The notes under the pieces are model-generated. The model was not told where the DNA came from. It did not search any database and saw nothing but the letters and a program-made list of their open reading frames with translations. This document shows positions 6,502-14,158 of a stretch of DNA of 64,000 bases, in pieces (within the stretch, counting starts at the first letter, position 1; every line of letters starts with the position of its first letter). The stretch lies in the NCBI RefSeq assembly GCF_000014865.1, contig NC_008576.1:1579501-1643500 (forward strand). Direction: 5' to 3'. The position numbers and the translations under genes were made by a program. The DNA is from Magnetococcus marinus MC-1. GTDB lineage: Bacteria > Pseudomonadota > Magnetococcia > Magnetococcales > Magnetococcaceae.

Positions 6502-9027
6502 ATGGCAGCACCTCGGAACCGAAAACATCTTCTCATTCCCGACCGACCCCGTTCCGAATCCTACACTCCGCACCAACGGAATATTAAACAATCGGCCTAT
6601 TCTGGACCAACCGATCACGCTGGGCATGCGGCATTTCTCCGGAATGCACTGGAAACAGCTCAGCGAGAAGCGACAGCCGCCAGAAGGGCTTCCGATATCG
6701 CTGTAACAGGCGCGGTAGCAGGGATCACTGTCGAATTTCAAAGTCCTCCTGGGTTCGACTTGAAGCTTGAATCCCTTGAGAGCAAAAGGGCGGGGATTGA
6801 GCTGCTCAATGTCCGTTACAAGTCGACCAATGATGACCGGCATGCTCAACTGGCAACCGTTTTTATCCCTGATGGTTCCTTGAAGCATTTTTTTGATCGA
6901 TTCGAGCAGTATGCAGAACAAACGACCAAAAAAGGTAAACCTTGCCACAAGGATCTCGTGGAGCGGATCGTTGCTCTGCGAAAAGCCACACTGCAGGCAC
7001 TATGGACCGACTTGGAGGATGTATACCCTGCAGATGACGAAATGATCTGGTGGGAGGTATGGTTGCGCCGGCATGACGGCTCAGAACTTGCCCGACTGCT
7101 GGAGTTCGCTGAACAGGCAAATCTAGTCGTCGGAGAACTCCGGCTTGGTTTTGATGATCGGATTGTAATCCTGGTCAGGGGAACGACTATTCAACTCTCC
7201 GCTTCACTTGACGTACTCAATGACTTTGCGGAGCTACGTTTAGCGAAACAAGCCGCTGGATTCTTTGTCGATGATCTGTCACCCACCGAACAGGCAGAAT
7301 GGGTAAATGACCTCAAAAATCGAACCTCTCTGTCTGCAGATGATGCGACAGCTGTTTGCATCCTAGATACCGGTGTCAATCATGGGCATCCTCTCCTGAG
7401 CGGAATTCTTGCGTCTGAAGATGCCACGGCCATTAATCCAGCCTGGGGAAGCGATGATCACGAAGGGCACGGCACAGAGATGGCCGGGCTTGCTGGTTAC
7501 GGCGATTTAGCTCATGTGCTGGCCTCAAGTACGCCGATTGTGATTCCGCACAGGCTTGAATCGGTCAAGATTCTTCCTCCCCAAGGAAAAAATCCACCAG
7601 AGCTATACGGTGCTTTGACTGCGCAAGCCGTAGCACGACCAGAAATCCAGGCACCACATCGACGCCGTGCCTTTTCAATGGCTGTGACAGCCACTGACGA
7701 GCGTGACCGTGGGCAACCAACATCCTGGTCGGCAGCAGTTGATGCACTGGCAGCAGGCCGCTCTTTCGATCAATCTACCCATGGGCTCGTGTATTTGGAT
7801 GACCCTGGCGCGAACGTCCCCCGTCTTTTCATTCTCAGCGCCGGAAACGTTCAGTCTGCCCAGTTGCAGCAAGCTTATCTCGACCGTAGCGATGTCGAAG
7901 CCATCCACGACCCCGCTCACGCCTGGAATGCTCTGACAGTTGGAGCATTTACCGAGAAATCTATCATTAACGACGCATCCTATGCCGGGTGGTCAACATT
8001 GGCACCTCCAGGAGACCTGTCTCCTTGGAGCACTACGTCCGTTTCATTCCAGGATAGCTGGCCACTCAAGCCGGATGTGGTTTTAGAGGGAGGAAATGTT
8101 GCCTCAGATGGGAGGGATTTTCACGATGGAATCCCTGACCTATCTTTGTTGACGACCAATTTCAAACCAGTGAAAGAAAGCTTTACCTTTTCCTGGGCGA
8201 CCAGTGCTGCTACCGCACAGGCAGCCAGATTGGCTGCAATCATCAGCGCCGAGTACCCCAACTTGTGGCCAGAGTCCATCCGAGCCTTAATCGTTCAGTC
8301 TGCAAGATGGACTAAAGCCATGGAAGCACATCTTGATGCCGCAAGCGGGAAAAAGGCGCGTGCCAAACTGGTGCGCCGTTATGGATATGGTGTTCCGAGT
8401 CTCAACCGTGCACTCAGGAGCGCCAACGATGCGCTGACCCTGATCGCCCAGGCGTCCATCTCTCCGTTCACTGAGGGTAAGATGAACGACATGCACCTGC
8501 ACGAGCTGCCTTGGCCAAAAGATGTTCTGCAAGAGCTAGGTGAGACGCCGGTTCGTCTGCGTGTATGCCTTTCGTATTTTATAGAGCCAAATCCGGGGAG
8601 GCGTGGCTGGAAGAAACGTCACCGCTATGCATCGCATGGCCTCCGATTCGACTTGAAGCTGCCAACAGAGAGCCCTGAGGAATTCCATAAACGGCTCAAC
8701 AAAAATGCCCTCGATGAAGACGAAGGAAAACCAGATGGCGGGAGCGGCATGTCAGACTGGTTTATTGGCGAAGCGAGAAATAAAGGATCCATCCATCTCG
8801 ATATTTGGGATGGCACTGCTGCAGACCTAGCGGAGCGTGGTATCGTCGGGATTTACCCGGTTTCCGGCTGGTGGAAGGATCAACCAAAACGGGATAGAAG
8901 CCAATTTGGCGCTCGATACTCCTTGATCATAACTATAGAAACAGATGCTGATGGTGTTGATGTTTGGACACCGGTTGCCCAGGAAGTCGGAGTTCCAGTG
9001 GAAGTACTCTCTGCTGAAATTTCATGA
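6502..9027 (+). CDS. ietS: subtilisin-like serine protease, IetS-like
   Basis: 841 aa. Catalytic residues of peptidase family S8 are visible: Asp289 (VCILDTGVNHGHP), His323 (EGHGTEMAG), oxyanion Asn449 (LSAGN) and Ser568 (WATSAATA, normally GTSxAxP). About 280 residues precede the protease domain and 250 follow it, as in long S8 proteins paired with AAA ATPases. There is no signal peptide, which argues for an intracellular protease rather than a secreted degradative one. GAGGAG lies 10 bases before the ATG. It follows ietA by 20 bases and must be co-expressed. Expected role: proteolysis of a host or phage target upon infection; the substrate is unknown. Confidence 0.87.
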   Translation: MAAPRNRKHLLIPDRPRSESYTPHQRNIKQSAYSGPTDHAGHAAFLRNALETAQREATAARRASDIAVTGAVAGITVEFQSPPGFDLKLESLESKRAGIELLNVRYKSTNDDRHAQLATVFIPDGSLKHFFDRFEQYAEQTTKKGKPCHKDLVERIVALRKATLQALWTDLEDVYPADDEMIWWEVWLRRHDGSELARLLEFAEQANLVVGELRLGFDDRIVILVRGTTIQLSASLDVLNDFAELRLAKQAAGFFVDDLSPTEQAEWVNDLKNRTSLSADDATAVCILDTGVNHGHPLLSGILASEDATAINPAWGSDDHEGHGTEMAGLAGYGDLAHVLASSTPIVIPHRLESVKILPPQGKNPPELYGALTAQAVARPEIQAPHRRRAFSMAVTATDERDRGQPTSWSAAVDALAAGRSFDQSTHGLVYLDDPGANVPRLFILSAGNVQSAQLQQAYLDRSDVEAIHDPAHAWNALTVGAFTEKSIINDASYAGWSTLAPPGDLSPWSTTSVSFQDSWPLKPDVVLEGGNVASDGRDFHDGIPDLSLLTTNFKPVKESFTFSWATSAATAQAARLAAIISAEYPNLWPESIRALIVQSARWTKAMEAHLDAASGKKARAKLVRRYGYGVPSLNRALRSANDALTLIAQASISPFTEGKMNDMHLHELPWPKDVLQELGETPVRLRVCLSYFIEPNPGRRGWKKRHRYASHGLRFDLKLPTESPEEFHKRLNKNALDEDEGKPDGGSGMSDWFIGEARNKGSIHLDIWDGTAADLAERGIVGIYPVSGWWKDQPKRDRSQFGARYSLIITIETDADGVDVWTPVAQEVGVPVEVLSAEIS

Positions 9028-9069
9028 TGACGCAGCACGAGCGCCATGGCTGCTGCATTTTCTCAGGCG

Positions 9070-9125
9070 AAAAAAAGGGGGGCGCTCATAGGGCAGAGCA
9101 TGACGTTTACACCAAGCGGCCCCCT
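9070..9125 (-). terminator. rho-independent terminator for the minus-strand small genes
   Basis: Read on the minus strand, GGGGGCCGCT (9124-9115) can pair with AGCGCCCCCC (9086-9077) with one mismatch, followed directly by seven T (9076-9070). The hairpin lies between the convergent ietS and zinc-ribbon genes. Confidence 0.6.
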
Positions 9126-9126
9126 C

Positions 9127-9342
9127 TCAACGCAGCAGATTGAAGAGTCGCTGCAGCATCATGCCGGGCAACTCAAAAATTTTTCTGGCAAGCCCTTGTT
9201 GCTTCCTGACGCCGCCAAATTTGAAATCGGAAATGATCTTGTTTCCGCAAGCAGGGCAAGCCATCAGTTTTCCACCGATATTTTTCGGAACCCTGAGCAT
9301 CTGGCCACATTTCGGGCACTGTTTTTCCACATGGTATGACAT
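9127..9342 (-). CDS. small zinc-ribbon protein
   Basis: 71 aa from the ATG at 9342. Two CxxC pairs (CPKCG and CPACG, 17 residues apart, enclosing RVPKNIGGKLMA) make a rubredoxin-like zinc ribbon of the kind found in many small bacterial proteins. The C-terminal 35 residues are helical and basic/hydrophobic. A terminator lies directly downstream. It is transcribed away from the 111-aa gene and transposase, probably as part of the same minus-strand run. Role unknown. Confidence 0.6.
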   Translation of the reverse strand: MSYHVEKQCPKCGQMLRVPKNIGGKLMACPACGNKIISDFKFGGVRKQQGLARKIFELPGMMLQRLFNLLR

Positions 9343-9415
9343 CAAGGGTACTCTCTATTGAAAACAGATGGCGCGGAGAGACACCCGCTGGTCGGCGGTT
9401 TTCTGATCGGCCCAC

Positions 9416-9751
9416 TCACTTGCCGACCATCTTCACTGCGCGAAATGGCGAGTCGTCACTCGCGTGGATGAACAGATGTCCCTCCATACCTTCTGCCGTC
9501 AACTTGGCCCACCCCCGGCCACAAGCCTCATCACTGTCATTTTGCCCCTGCCATGAGAACTCAATGATGGGTGAGCCGTCCCGCGAGCCTCTCCGACAAT
9601 CCAGCCAGCCCTGAACGGCACCGAACTGGAATTTCCCCATGTCGTCTTTATCGAACGTGATATGGGCGGGGGCGACCAAGTCCAGATAATCTTCCCCCCA
9701 TTCATCCATATGAACGATCCGCCACTTACCCATAAAGGGGTTCTTTGCCAT
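9416..9751 (-). CDS. conserved small protein (MAKNPF-type, about 110 aa)
   Basis: 111 aa starting at MAKNPFMGKW. I took the ATG at 9751 rather than the longer frame to 9850, because that extension overlaps the transposase 3' end and looks random. The protein is rich in Trp and Asp (FMGKWRIVHMDEWGED) and predicted mostly beta. I recall similar small uncharacterised proteins in many proteobacteria, but no function. The transposase inserted directly upstream (stop at 9796), so its native promoter may have been displaced. Confidence 0.6.
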   Translation of the reverse strand: MAKNPFMGKWRIVHMDEWGEDYLDLVAPAHITFDKDDMGKFQFGAVQGWLDCRRGSRDGSPIIEFSWQGQNDSDEACGRGWAKLTAEGMEGHLFIHASDDSPFRAVKMVGK

Positions 9752-9795
9752 CACACACCTCGCTGAAAAATCAAAAAATGAAAACAGGCAGCCGG

Positions 9796-10869
9796 TCAGG
9801 CCGCCTCGCGGTAGTAGGATCGGATAATTCCGCCAAGATCCTCCCTGCACCGGATTTCCCCCGTCTGAGACGGCCTGAAATCGACTTGGAGCACGTTGTT
9901 GCCGATATCGACACCCTGATGTGGACGATCAGAATTATAATGGCTCACCCATCGGCGGCAAATGTAATCCAGCTGCCTACGACTCACACAGATAAAGAAA
10001 TCAAGAGCTTCACGCTTTATTGACGCCACAAAGCTCTCCGCGAATGCGTTTGCCTGGGGCGATTTTGGAGGGATTTGGATCACCCTGGCCCCCTCGGATT
10101 TCCACACTTCATTGAAGGAGTCGGTGAACTTGGTGTCGGCGTCCCGGATCAGAAATTCGGGTGTGATGCCCTCGTCGTCACACCACATCAGCATATTCCG
10201 GGCCTGCTGGGTCACCCAGGCGCTGTCCGGCGAATAGGACGGCGAACTGCAGAACACCCGGCGGCTTTCCAGGTGGATGAAAAACAGCACATATGCGGTC
10301 TTCACGCCGGTCAGAGTGAACACCTCCTTCGAGAAAAAGTCGCATGCGATGGTGGATTCCATATGGGCTTTCAGGAACGTCCCCCATGGCAAGGGTGGTT
10401 TCTTTTTTTCCTTCTCAGGGCTGGGGAAGATCCCTGCCTCGTTCAGGATCCGCTTGGCGGAGGTGATGCCGATATGGTGGCCCAGCTTTTTCAGTTCACC
10501 TACGATTCGCCTGTACCCCCAGAGACCGTTCTCCTTTGCCAGCTTGATCACCAAGTCCCGGATCTCCTGGGTGATGCGGGGACGTCCGACGTTTTGCGGT
10601 ACATCGCCTTTCTCGCTGCGATCGAGCCAGCGCCGGTAGGTGGCTGGTTTAACTACCTCCATGAGTTCGCCCACATCGTGGCCGCAAATGGCCCCCAGTC
10701 GCACGAGCTCGGCTTTTTCCTCCACGGACGGGATAATGCGGCCTGTCGGCACCCGGTCGCGCAGAATCTGGATCTGTGCTTTCAGCAGCCGGACCTCAGC
10801 GTTATGCCGTGGTGTGAAGTGGTGCGCAAAGAGGGTGAACAGAAAGGTGAACCAACGATCCATAGCCAA
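9796..10869 (-). CDS. DDE transposase with integrase (rve) core, single-ORF element
   Basis: 357 aa. The N-terminal 130 residues carry a helix-turn-helix-like region (VVKPATYRRWLDRSEKG) and an HTH_21-like segment (GLWGYRRIVGELKKLGHHIG). The rve core has the catalytic triad in context: Asp in ACDFFS near 175, Asp in RDADTKF near 244 and Glu in NAFAESF near 280. The tail (HYNSDRPHQG) is typical of IS3/IS481-like transposases. It appears intact. I could not identify terminal inverted repeats or a target duplication, so the element ends are left open. It separates the left defence genes from the prophage. Confidence 0.82.
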   Translation of the reverse strand: MAMDRWFTFLFTLFAHHFTPRHNAEVRLLKAQIQILRDRVPTGRIIPSVEEKAELVRLGAICGHDVGELMEVVKPATYRRWLDRSEKGDVPQNVGRPRITQEIRDLVIKLAKENGLWGYRRIVGELKKLGHHIGITSAKRILNEAGIFPSPEKEKKKPPLPWGTFLKAHMESTIACDFFSKEVFTLTGVKTAYVLFFIHLESRRVFCSSPSYSPDSAWVTQQARNMLMWCDDEGITPEFLIRDADTKFTDSFNEVWKSEGARVIQIPPKSPQANAFAESFVASIKREALDFFICVSRRQLDYICRRWVSHYNSDRPHQGVDIGNNVLQVDFRPSQTGEIRCREDLGGIIRSYYREAA

Positions 10870-11294
10870 AACCTACCGCGACGAATATAATCTGTATGAA
10901 GCTGATAATATAGCATAATACTCCATTCCTACAAATTGGAACAGCCCTCAAAATCCGCCCCTCCTGGCGGTCGCCGTGACATTCAGATCAAGGGTCCAAA
11001 ATTGGACCTGCGAATCCAGAGGTCCAGAATCAGAAGCCTGGGCAGCCGGTTCGACTCCGGTAATCGAACCCGAATCCAATCCTGCATAAAAACCATCTTC
11101 CGCGTACCCATCGAAGCTGGACCTCGACCGGCTTTGCATGTCATTTCAGAACCTATTGATTAACTTATTGTTTAAGCGTTTTTCTGGTCAGACGATCGGC
11201 TCTGCTACCTGTTTGCCCAAGCTCGCGGCCAAGTGACGGGGAAAAAAGTCGAATTTCTGATTTTAGGGAAGGAACGGTCCACTTGTTGGGTGAG
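10870..11294. other. gene-free junction between transposase and prophage early operon
   Basis: No convincing gene. Two inverted repeats stand out: 10993-11008 (GGTCCAA-AA-TTGGACC) and 11048-11070 (GGTTCGA, 9-base loop, TCGAACC). The second looks like a tRNA T-arm at first sight, but no tRNA can be folded around it. The stretch 11148-11177 is AT-rich (ATTGATTAACTTATTG) and shares the 11-mer TTAACTTATTG with 20035-20045 near the candidate origin. It probably contains the early promoter and perhaps operator sites; the left prophage end should lie here or to its left. Confidence 0.4.
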
Positions 11295-11438
11295 ATGGAA
11301 TTAGCCCTGACAGCTAAACATTCCGTTTTCCACATTAACGATCTGAAACCGATCCAGACCAGCCTGCGCAGCATCCTTCAAACGGTTGAAAACGCGATGC
11401 TCAACGCAGATTACGGCATCACTGAAGAGGAGAAATGA
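11295..11438 (+). CDS. 47-aa protein at the head of the prophage early operon
   Basis: The frame ATG 11295 to TGA 11438 encodes 47 residues (MELALTAKHSVFHINDLKPI at the start, ending ITEEEK). Its stop overlaps the ATG at 11435 (ATGA). The next gene's Shine-Dalgarno, GGAG at 11429-11432, lies inside its last codons. Such coupling is typical of the operon here. The sequence is a plausible alpha/beta peptide but matches nothing I know. Confidence 0.4.
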   Translation: MELALTAKHSVFHINDLKPIQTSLRSILQTVENAMLNADYGITEEEK

Positions 11439-11440
11439 CC

Positions 11441-11935
11441 ATGAATACAGAATCCGTCATCAACCTGGAAGACCTGCGGCAGATGGCCATGGGTGATGTG
11501 GCTGCTCTCAATGCGCCCACCCTTGCCCGACTGCAGCATGAAGCCGCCGAGTCCATGAACAGGGCCAAGTTGGTCAAGGAACTTCTGGACGGCGTGCTCA
11601 GCCGCAAATATGCCGACAAGGCAGCCCTGATGCGCACGGAAGCCGGGAAGGATTTCGGCACCGTACGCTTCAGCGATGGCGACGTGCAGGTGGTTGCCGA
11701 CCTACCCAAATGCCCTCACTGGGATCAGAAGCGCCTTTCAGATTTGTTTGACCGGATCCGCAAGGCGGGTGAAGACCCCAACGAGTACATGGATGTCGAC
11801 TACAAGGTGCCCGAGACCAAGTTCAAAGCCTGGCCTTCCCAGATTCGCAGCGCTTTTGAAGGGGCACGCACCGTCAAGGCTGGCAAGCCCACATTCAAGC
11901 TGTCTTTGAGGAATGAGCAGGAGGCTACGGTATGA
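11441..11935 (+). CDS. phage early protein of unknown function
   Basis: 164 aa from ATG 11441, which has GGAG 8 bases upstream; the ATG at 11435 is too close to it. The N-terminal half is helical (LARLQHEAAESMNRAKLVKE, heptad-like). The C-terminal half has short conserved-looking segments (CPHWDQKRLSDLFDRIR and YKVPETKFKAWP). I recall proteins like this upstream of the ATPase/SSB pair in phages of alpha- and gammaproteobacteria, without known role. It overlaps the ATPase gene by 4 bases (ATGA). Confidence 0.7.
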   Translation: MNTESVINLEDLRQMAMGDVAALNAPTLARLQHEAAESMNRAKLVKELLDGVLSRKYADKAALMRTEAGKDFGTVRFSDGDVQVVADLPKCPHWDQKRLSDLFDRIRKAGEDPNEYMDVDYKVPETKFKAWPSQIRSAFEGARTVKAGKPTFKLSLRNEQEATV

Positions 11936-12834
11936 GCGGCCTCCCCATCATCAGCGCCGACCAGCGCATGGCAGAGCAACGGGGCATCAAGGGGGTAATT
12001 CTAGGCCCCAGCGGCATTGGCAAGACATCTTTGCTGTGGTCCGTCGATCCGAATTCCACCCTGTTTTTTGACCTAGAGGCCGGCGACCTGGCCGTGGAGG
12101 GGTGGCCCGGGGATACCATCCGCCCACGCACCTGGGACGAGTGCCGCAACTTTGCAGTGTTCATTGGCGGCCCCAACCCTGCGCTGAGGGATGATCAGCA
12201 CTACAGTCAGGCGCACTACAACGCTGTTTTACAGAAGTATGGCGACCCCGGGGTCATGGCCAAGTACCAGAGCATTTTCGTGGACAGCATCACCGTGGCT
12301 GGGCGGCTCTGCTTCCAATGGTGCAAGGGACAGCCCCAGGCGTTCTCGGAGAAAACCGGAAAACCAGATTTGCGGGGCGCTTACGGGCTGCACGGCCAGG
12401 AGATGATCGCCTGGATCACCCACCTCCAGCATACCCGGGGCAAGAACGTCTGGTTTGTCGGCATCCTTGATGAGAAGACCGACGACTTCAATCGGCGTTA
12501 CTACACCCCGCAGATTGAAGGATCAAAAACCGGTCTGGAACTGCCCGGTATTGTAGATCAGGTGATCAGCATGGTGGAGGTCAAACCCGAGGAGGGTCCG
12601 TCTTATCGAGCCTTCATCTGCCAGACACTCAATCCATGGGGATACCCGGCTAAAGACAGAAGTGGTCGCCTCACCATGGTGGAGGAGCCCCATCTGGGTC
12701 GCCTCATGGAGAAAATACATCAACCCGGCAAACCGGCAGCGGAAAGGCTTAGCTTCGAACGCCCTAAGAAAGTGACCGAAGCCGCCCCCGCCACCGGCGC
12801 CCCCGTCGACATGGCAATGAACACAGGAGCATGA
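11932..12834 (+). CDS. phage RecA-like ATPase (Sak4-type recombination NTPase)
   Basis: 300 aa. Walker A GPSGIGKTSL lies near residue 30 and is followed by a strand ending in FFDLEAG, as in phage nucleotide-binding proteins of the Sak4 type. A Walker B-like strand (IFVDSITVAGRLCF) lies near 115. These proteins assist single-strand annealing and are usually encoded beside a ssDNA-binding protein, as here. The C-terminal 40 residues are Ala/Pro-rich and disordered. Overlaps both neighbours by 4 bases or less. The ATPase class is firm and Sak4 is the best family guess. Confidence 0.75.
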   Translation: MSGLPIISADQRMAEQRGIKGVILGPSGIGKTSLLWSVDPNSTLFFDLEAGDLAVEGWPGDTIRPRTWDECRNFAVFIGGPNPALRDDQHYSQAHYNAVLQKYGDPGVMAKYQSIFVDSITVAGRLCFQWCKGQPQAFSEKTGKPDLRGAYGLHGQEMIAWITHLQHTRGKNVWFVGILDEKTDDFNRRYYTPQIEGSKTGLELPGIVDQVISMVEVKPEEGPSYRAFICQTLNPWGYPAKDRSGRLTMVEEPHLGRLMEKIHQPGKPAAERLSFERPKKVTEAAPATGAPVDMAMNTGA

Positions 12835-12839
12835 CCATC

Positions 12840-13484
12840 ATGGATAACAACTGGAACGATTTCAACAACGCTGAGAGTCAGCAAAGTTTTGACCTGATTC
12901 CCAAAGGGACCATTGCGCCGGTGCGCATGACCATCAAGCCTGGTGGTTATGATGACCCCAACCGGGGTTGGACAGGTGGGTATGCTACGCGTAATGCCGA
13001 CACTGGGGCTGTTTTCCTCAAGGTAGAATATGTCATCACTGAGGGCAAATACGCCAAACGGAAGGTGTGGAGTAACATCGGCTTATTCAGCCAGAAGGGC
13101 CCGGAATGGGGCAATATGGGGCGCTCTTTTATTCGAGCGATCCTCAACTCTTCCCGTGGCCTCAAGGATAAGGACAACACCCCTCAAGCCCAACAGGCCC
13201 GGCGCATTAATGGACTGGCTGACCTGGATGGGCTTGAGTTCTTGGCCAAAATCGATGTGGAAAAGGATCAGAGGGACGATTCGGATAAGAACACCATCAA
13301 GTTCGCCATCACTCCTGATCACAAGGAGTACCAGGGATTCAGCGGTGGCGGTTCATCCGCACCGGCAGCGCCTCCTGCACCGGCCAACCAGGGGTGGCAG
13401 CCCAATGCGCAACAGCCCCAGTCTGCCCCTCTGCAGCAAACGGCCCCTGCGGCTCCGACCCAAACGCCAAGTTGGGCGCAGTAA
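12840..13484 (+). CDS. phage ssDNA-binding-type protein (DUF669-like)
   Basis: 214 aa from ATG 12840, chosen because the ribosome-binding GGAG is 10 bases upstream (the ATG at 12831 is only 1 base away). The core (residues 1-160) has the pattern of DUF669 proteins: FDLIPKGTIAPVRMTIKPGG, then YVITEGKYAKRKVW, then GRSFIRAILNSSRG. The last 55 residues are Ala/Pro/Gln-rich and end in an acidic-poor tail. The position directly after a recombination ATPase supports a role in coating single strands during phage replication or recombination. Confidence 0.75.
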   Translation: MDNNWNDFNNAESQQSFDLIPKGTIAPVRMTIKPGGYDDPNRGWTGGYATRNADTGAVFLKVEYVITEGKYAKRKVWSNIGLFSQKGPEWGNMGRSFIRAILNSSRGLKDKDNTPQAQQARRINGLADLDGLEFLAKIDVEKDQRDDSDKNTIKFAITPDHKEYQGFSGGGSSAPAAPPAPANQGWQPNAQQPQSAPLQQTAPAAPTQTPSWAQ

Positions 13485-13495
13485 GGGGGTGAAAG

Positions 13496-14158
13496 ATGGC
13501 TAAGCTAAATATGGTGGGAAAAGTGATCGGGCGTCTTGTCGTCCTTTCACCTTTCAACACTTCCAAGCCAGGAAGGCATTGGAAATGCCGTTGTGAGTGT
13601 GGATTTGAAACCATCCAAAGCACTTCGAAGCTAAACGAAGCCGTAAAGAAAGGAAAGAATATCGGCTGTAAGTGTGCGAGAGAGGCTTCCATTCTCAAGG
13701 CAGCAAAAGCAGCCGTTCAAATACTTCGAAAACACGGTTTGAACCATTCCAAACTTCATTGGATGTACGACAACATGATGAAACGGTGTTATCGGCCAGA
13801 GACAAATCGCTATGAGCGATATGGCGGGCGCGGCATCGGTGTGTGTCAAGAGTGGAGTGATGACCGTTCTGCTTTTTATACCTGGGCACTAGAACAAGGA
13901 TGGGAAGTAGGGCTCTCTATCGACCGAATCGATGTGGACGGTGATTACACTCCTACAAACTGCCGTTTCATTCCAATCGAAAGGCAAGCCAGCAATACGT
14001 CCAGGAATCGTTATTTGGAGTGGAATGGTAAGCGTCAAACCGTTTCTGACTGGGCGCGGGAACTTGGGGTTCGACCTCAGGCATTGCAACACCGCGTTGA
14101 TCGTGGCTGGAACCTTCATCGCATGTTTACACAGCCATTCAGGAGGATCCATCAATGA
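13496..14158 (+). CDS. HNH-like/homing-endonuclease-type phage protein
   Basis: 220 aa. An N-terminal zinc-binding-like segment (CRCECG and later CKCAR, residues 27-60) is followed by a core with YERYGGRGIGVCQEW and then SIDRIDVDGDYTPTNCRF. This pattern recurs in free-standing phage endonucleases and AP2/HNH-type proteins. A C-terminal HTH-like segment (TVSDWARELGVRPQALQHRV) resembles the DNA-binding NUMOD modules. It sits between replication genes and overlaps the helicase gene by 4 bases, as homing genes often do. More AT-rich than its neighbours. Nuclease activity is inferred. Confidence 0.65.
   Translation: MAKLNMVGKVIGRLVVLSPFNTSKPGRHWKCRCECGFETIQSTSKLNEAVKKGKNIGCKCAREASILKAAKAAVQILRKHGLNHSKLHWMYDNMMKRCYRPETNRYERYGGRGIGVCQEWSDDRSAFYTWALEQGWEVGLSIDRIDVDGDYTPTNCRFIPIERQASNTSRNRYLEWNGKRQTVSDWARELGVRPQALQHRVDRGWNLHRMFTQPFRRIHQ

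Noticed and set aside
10075-10890. 271-aa plus-strand frame opposite the transposase
   Set aside because: It is the antisense shadow of the conserved DDE transposase; motifs and triad are on the minus strand.
11041-11075. tRNA-like T-arm (GGTTCGA-n-TCC) before the prophage
   Set aside because: No acceptor, D or anticodon arms can be folded around it. The arms form an ordinary inverted repeat with a 9-base loop, so a tRNA or tRNA-type att site is not supported.
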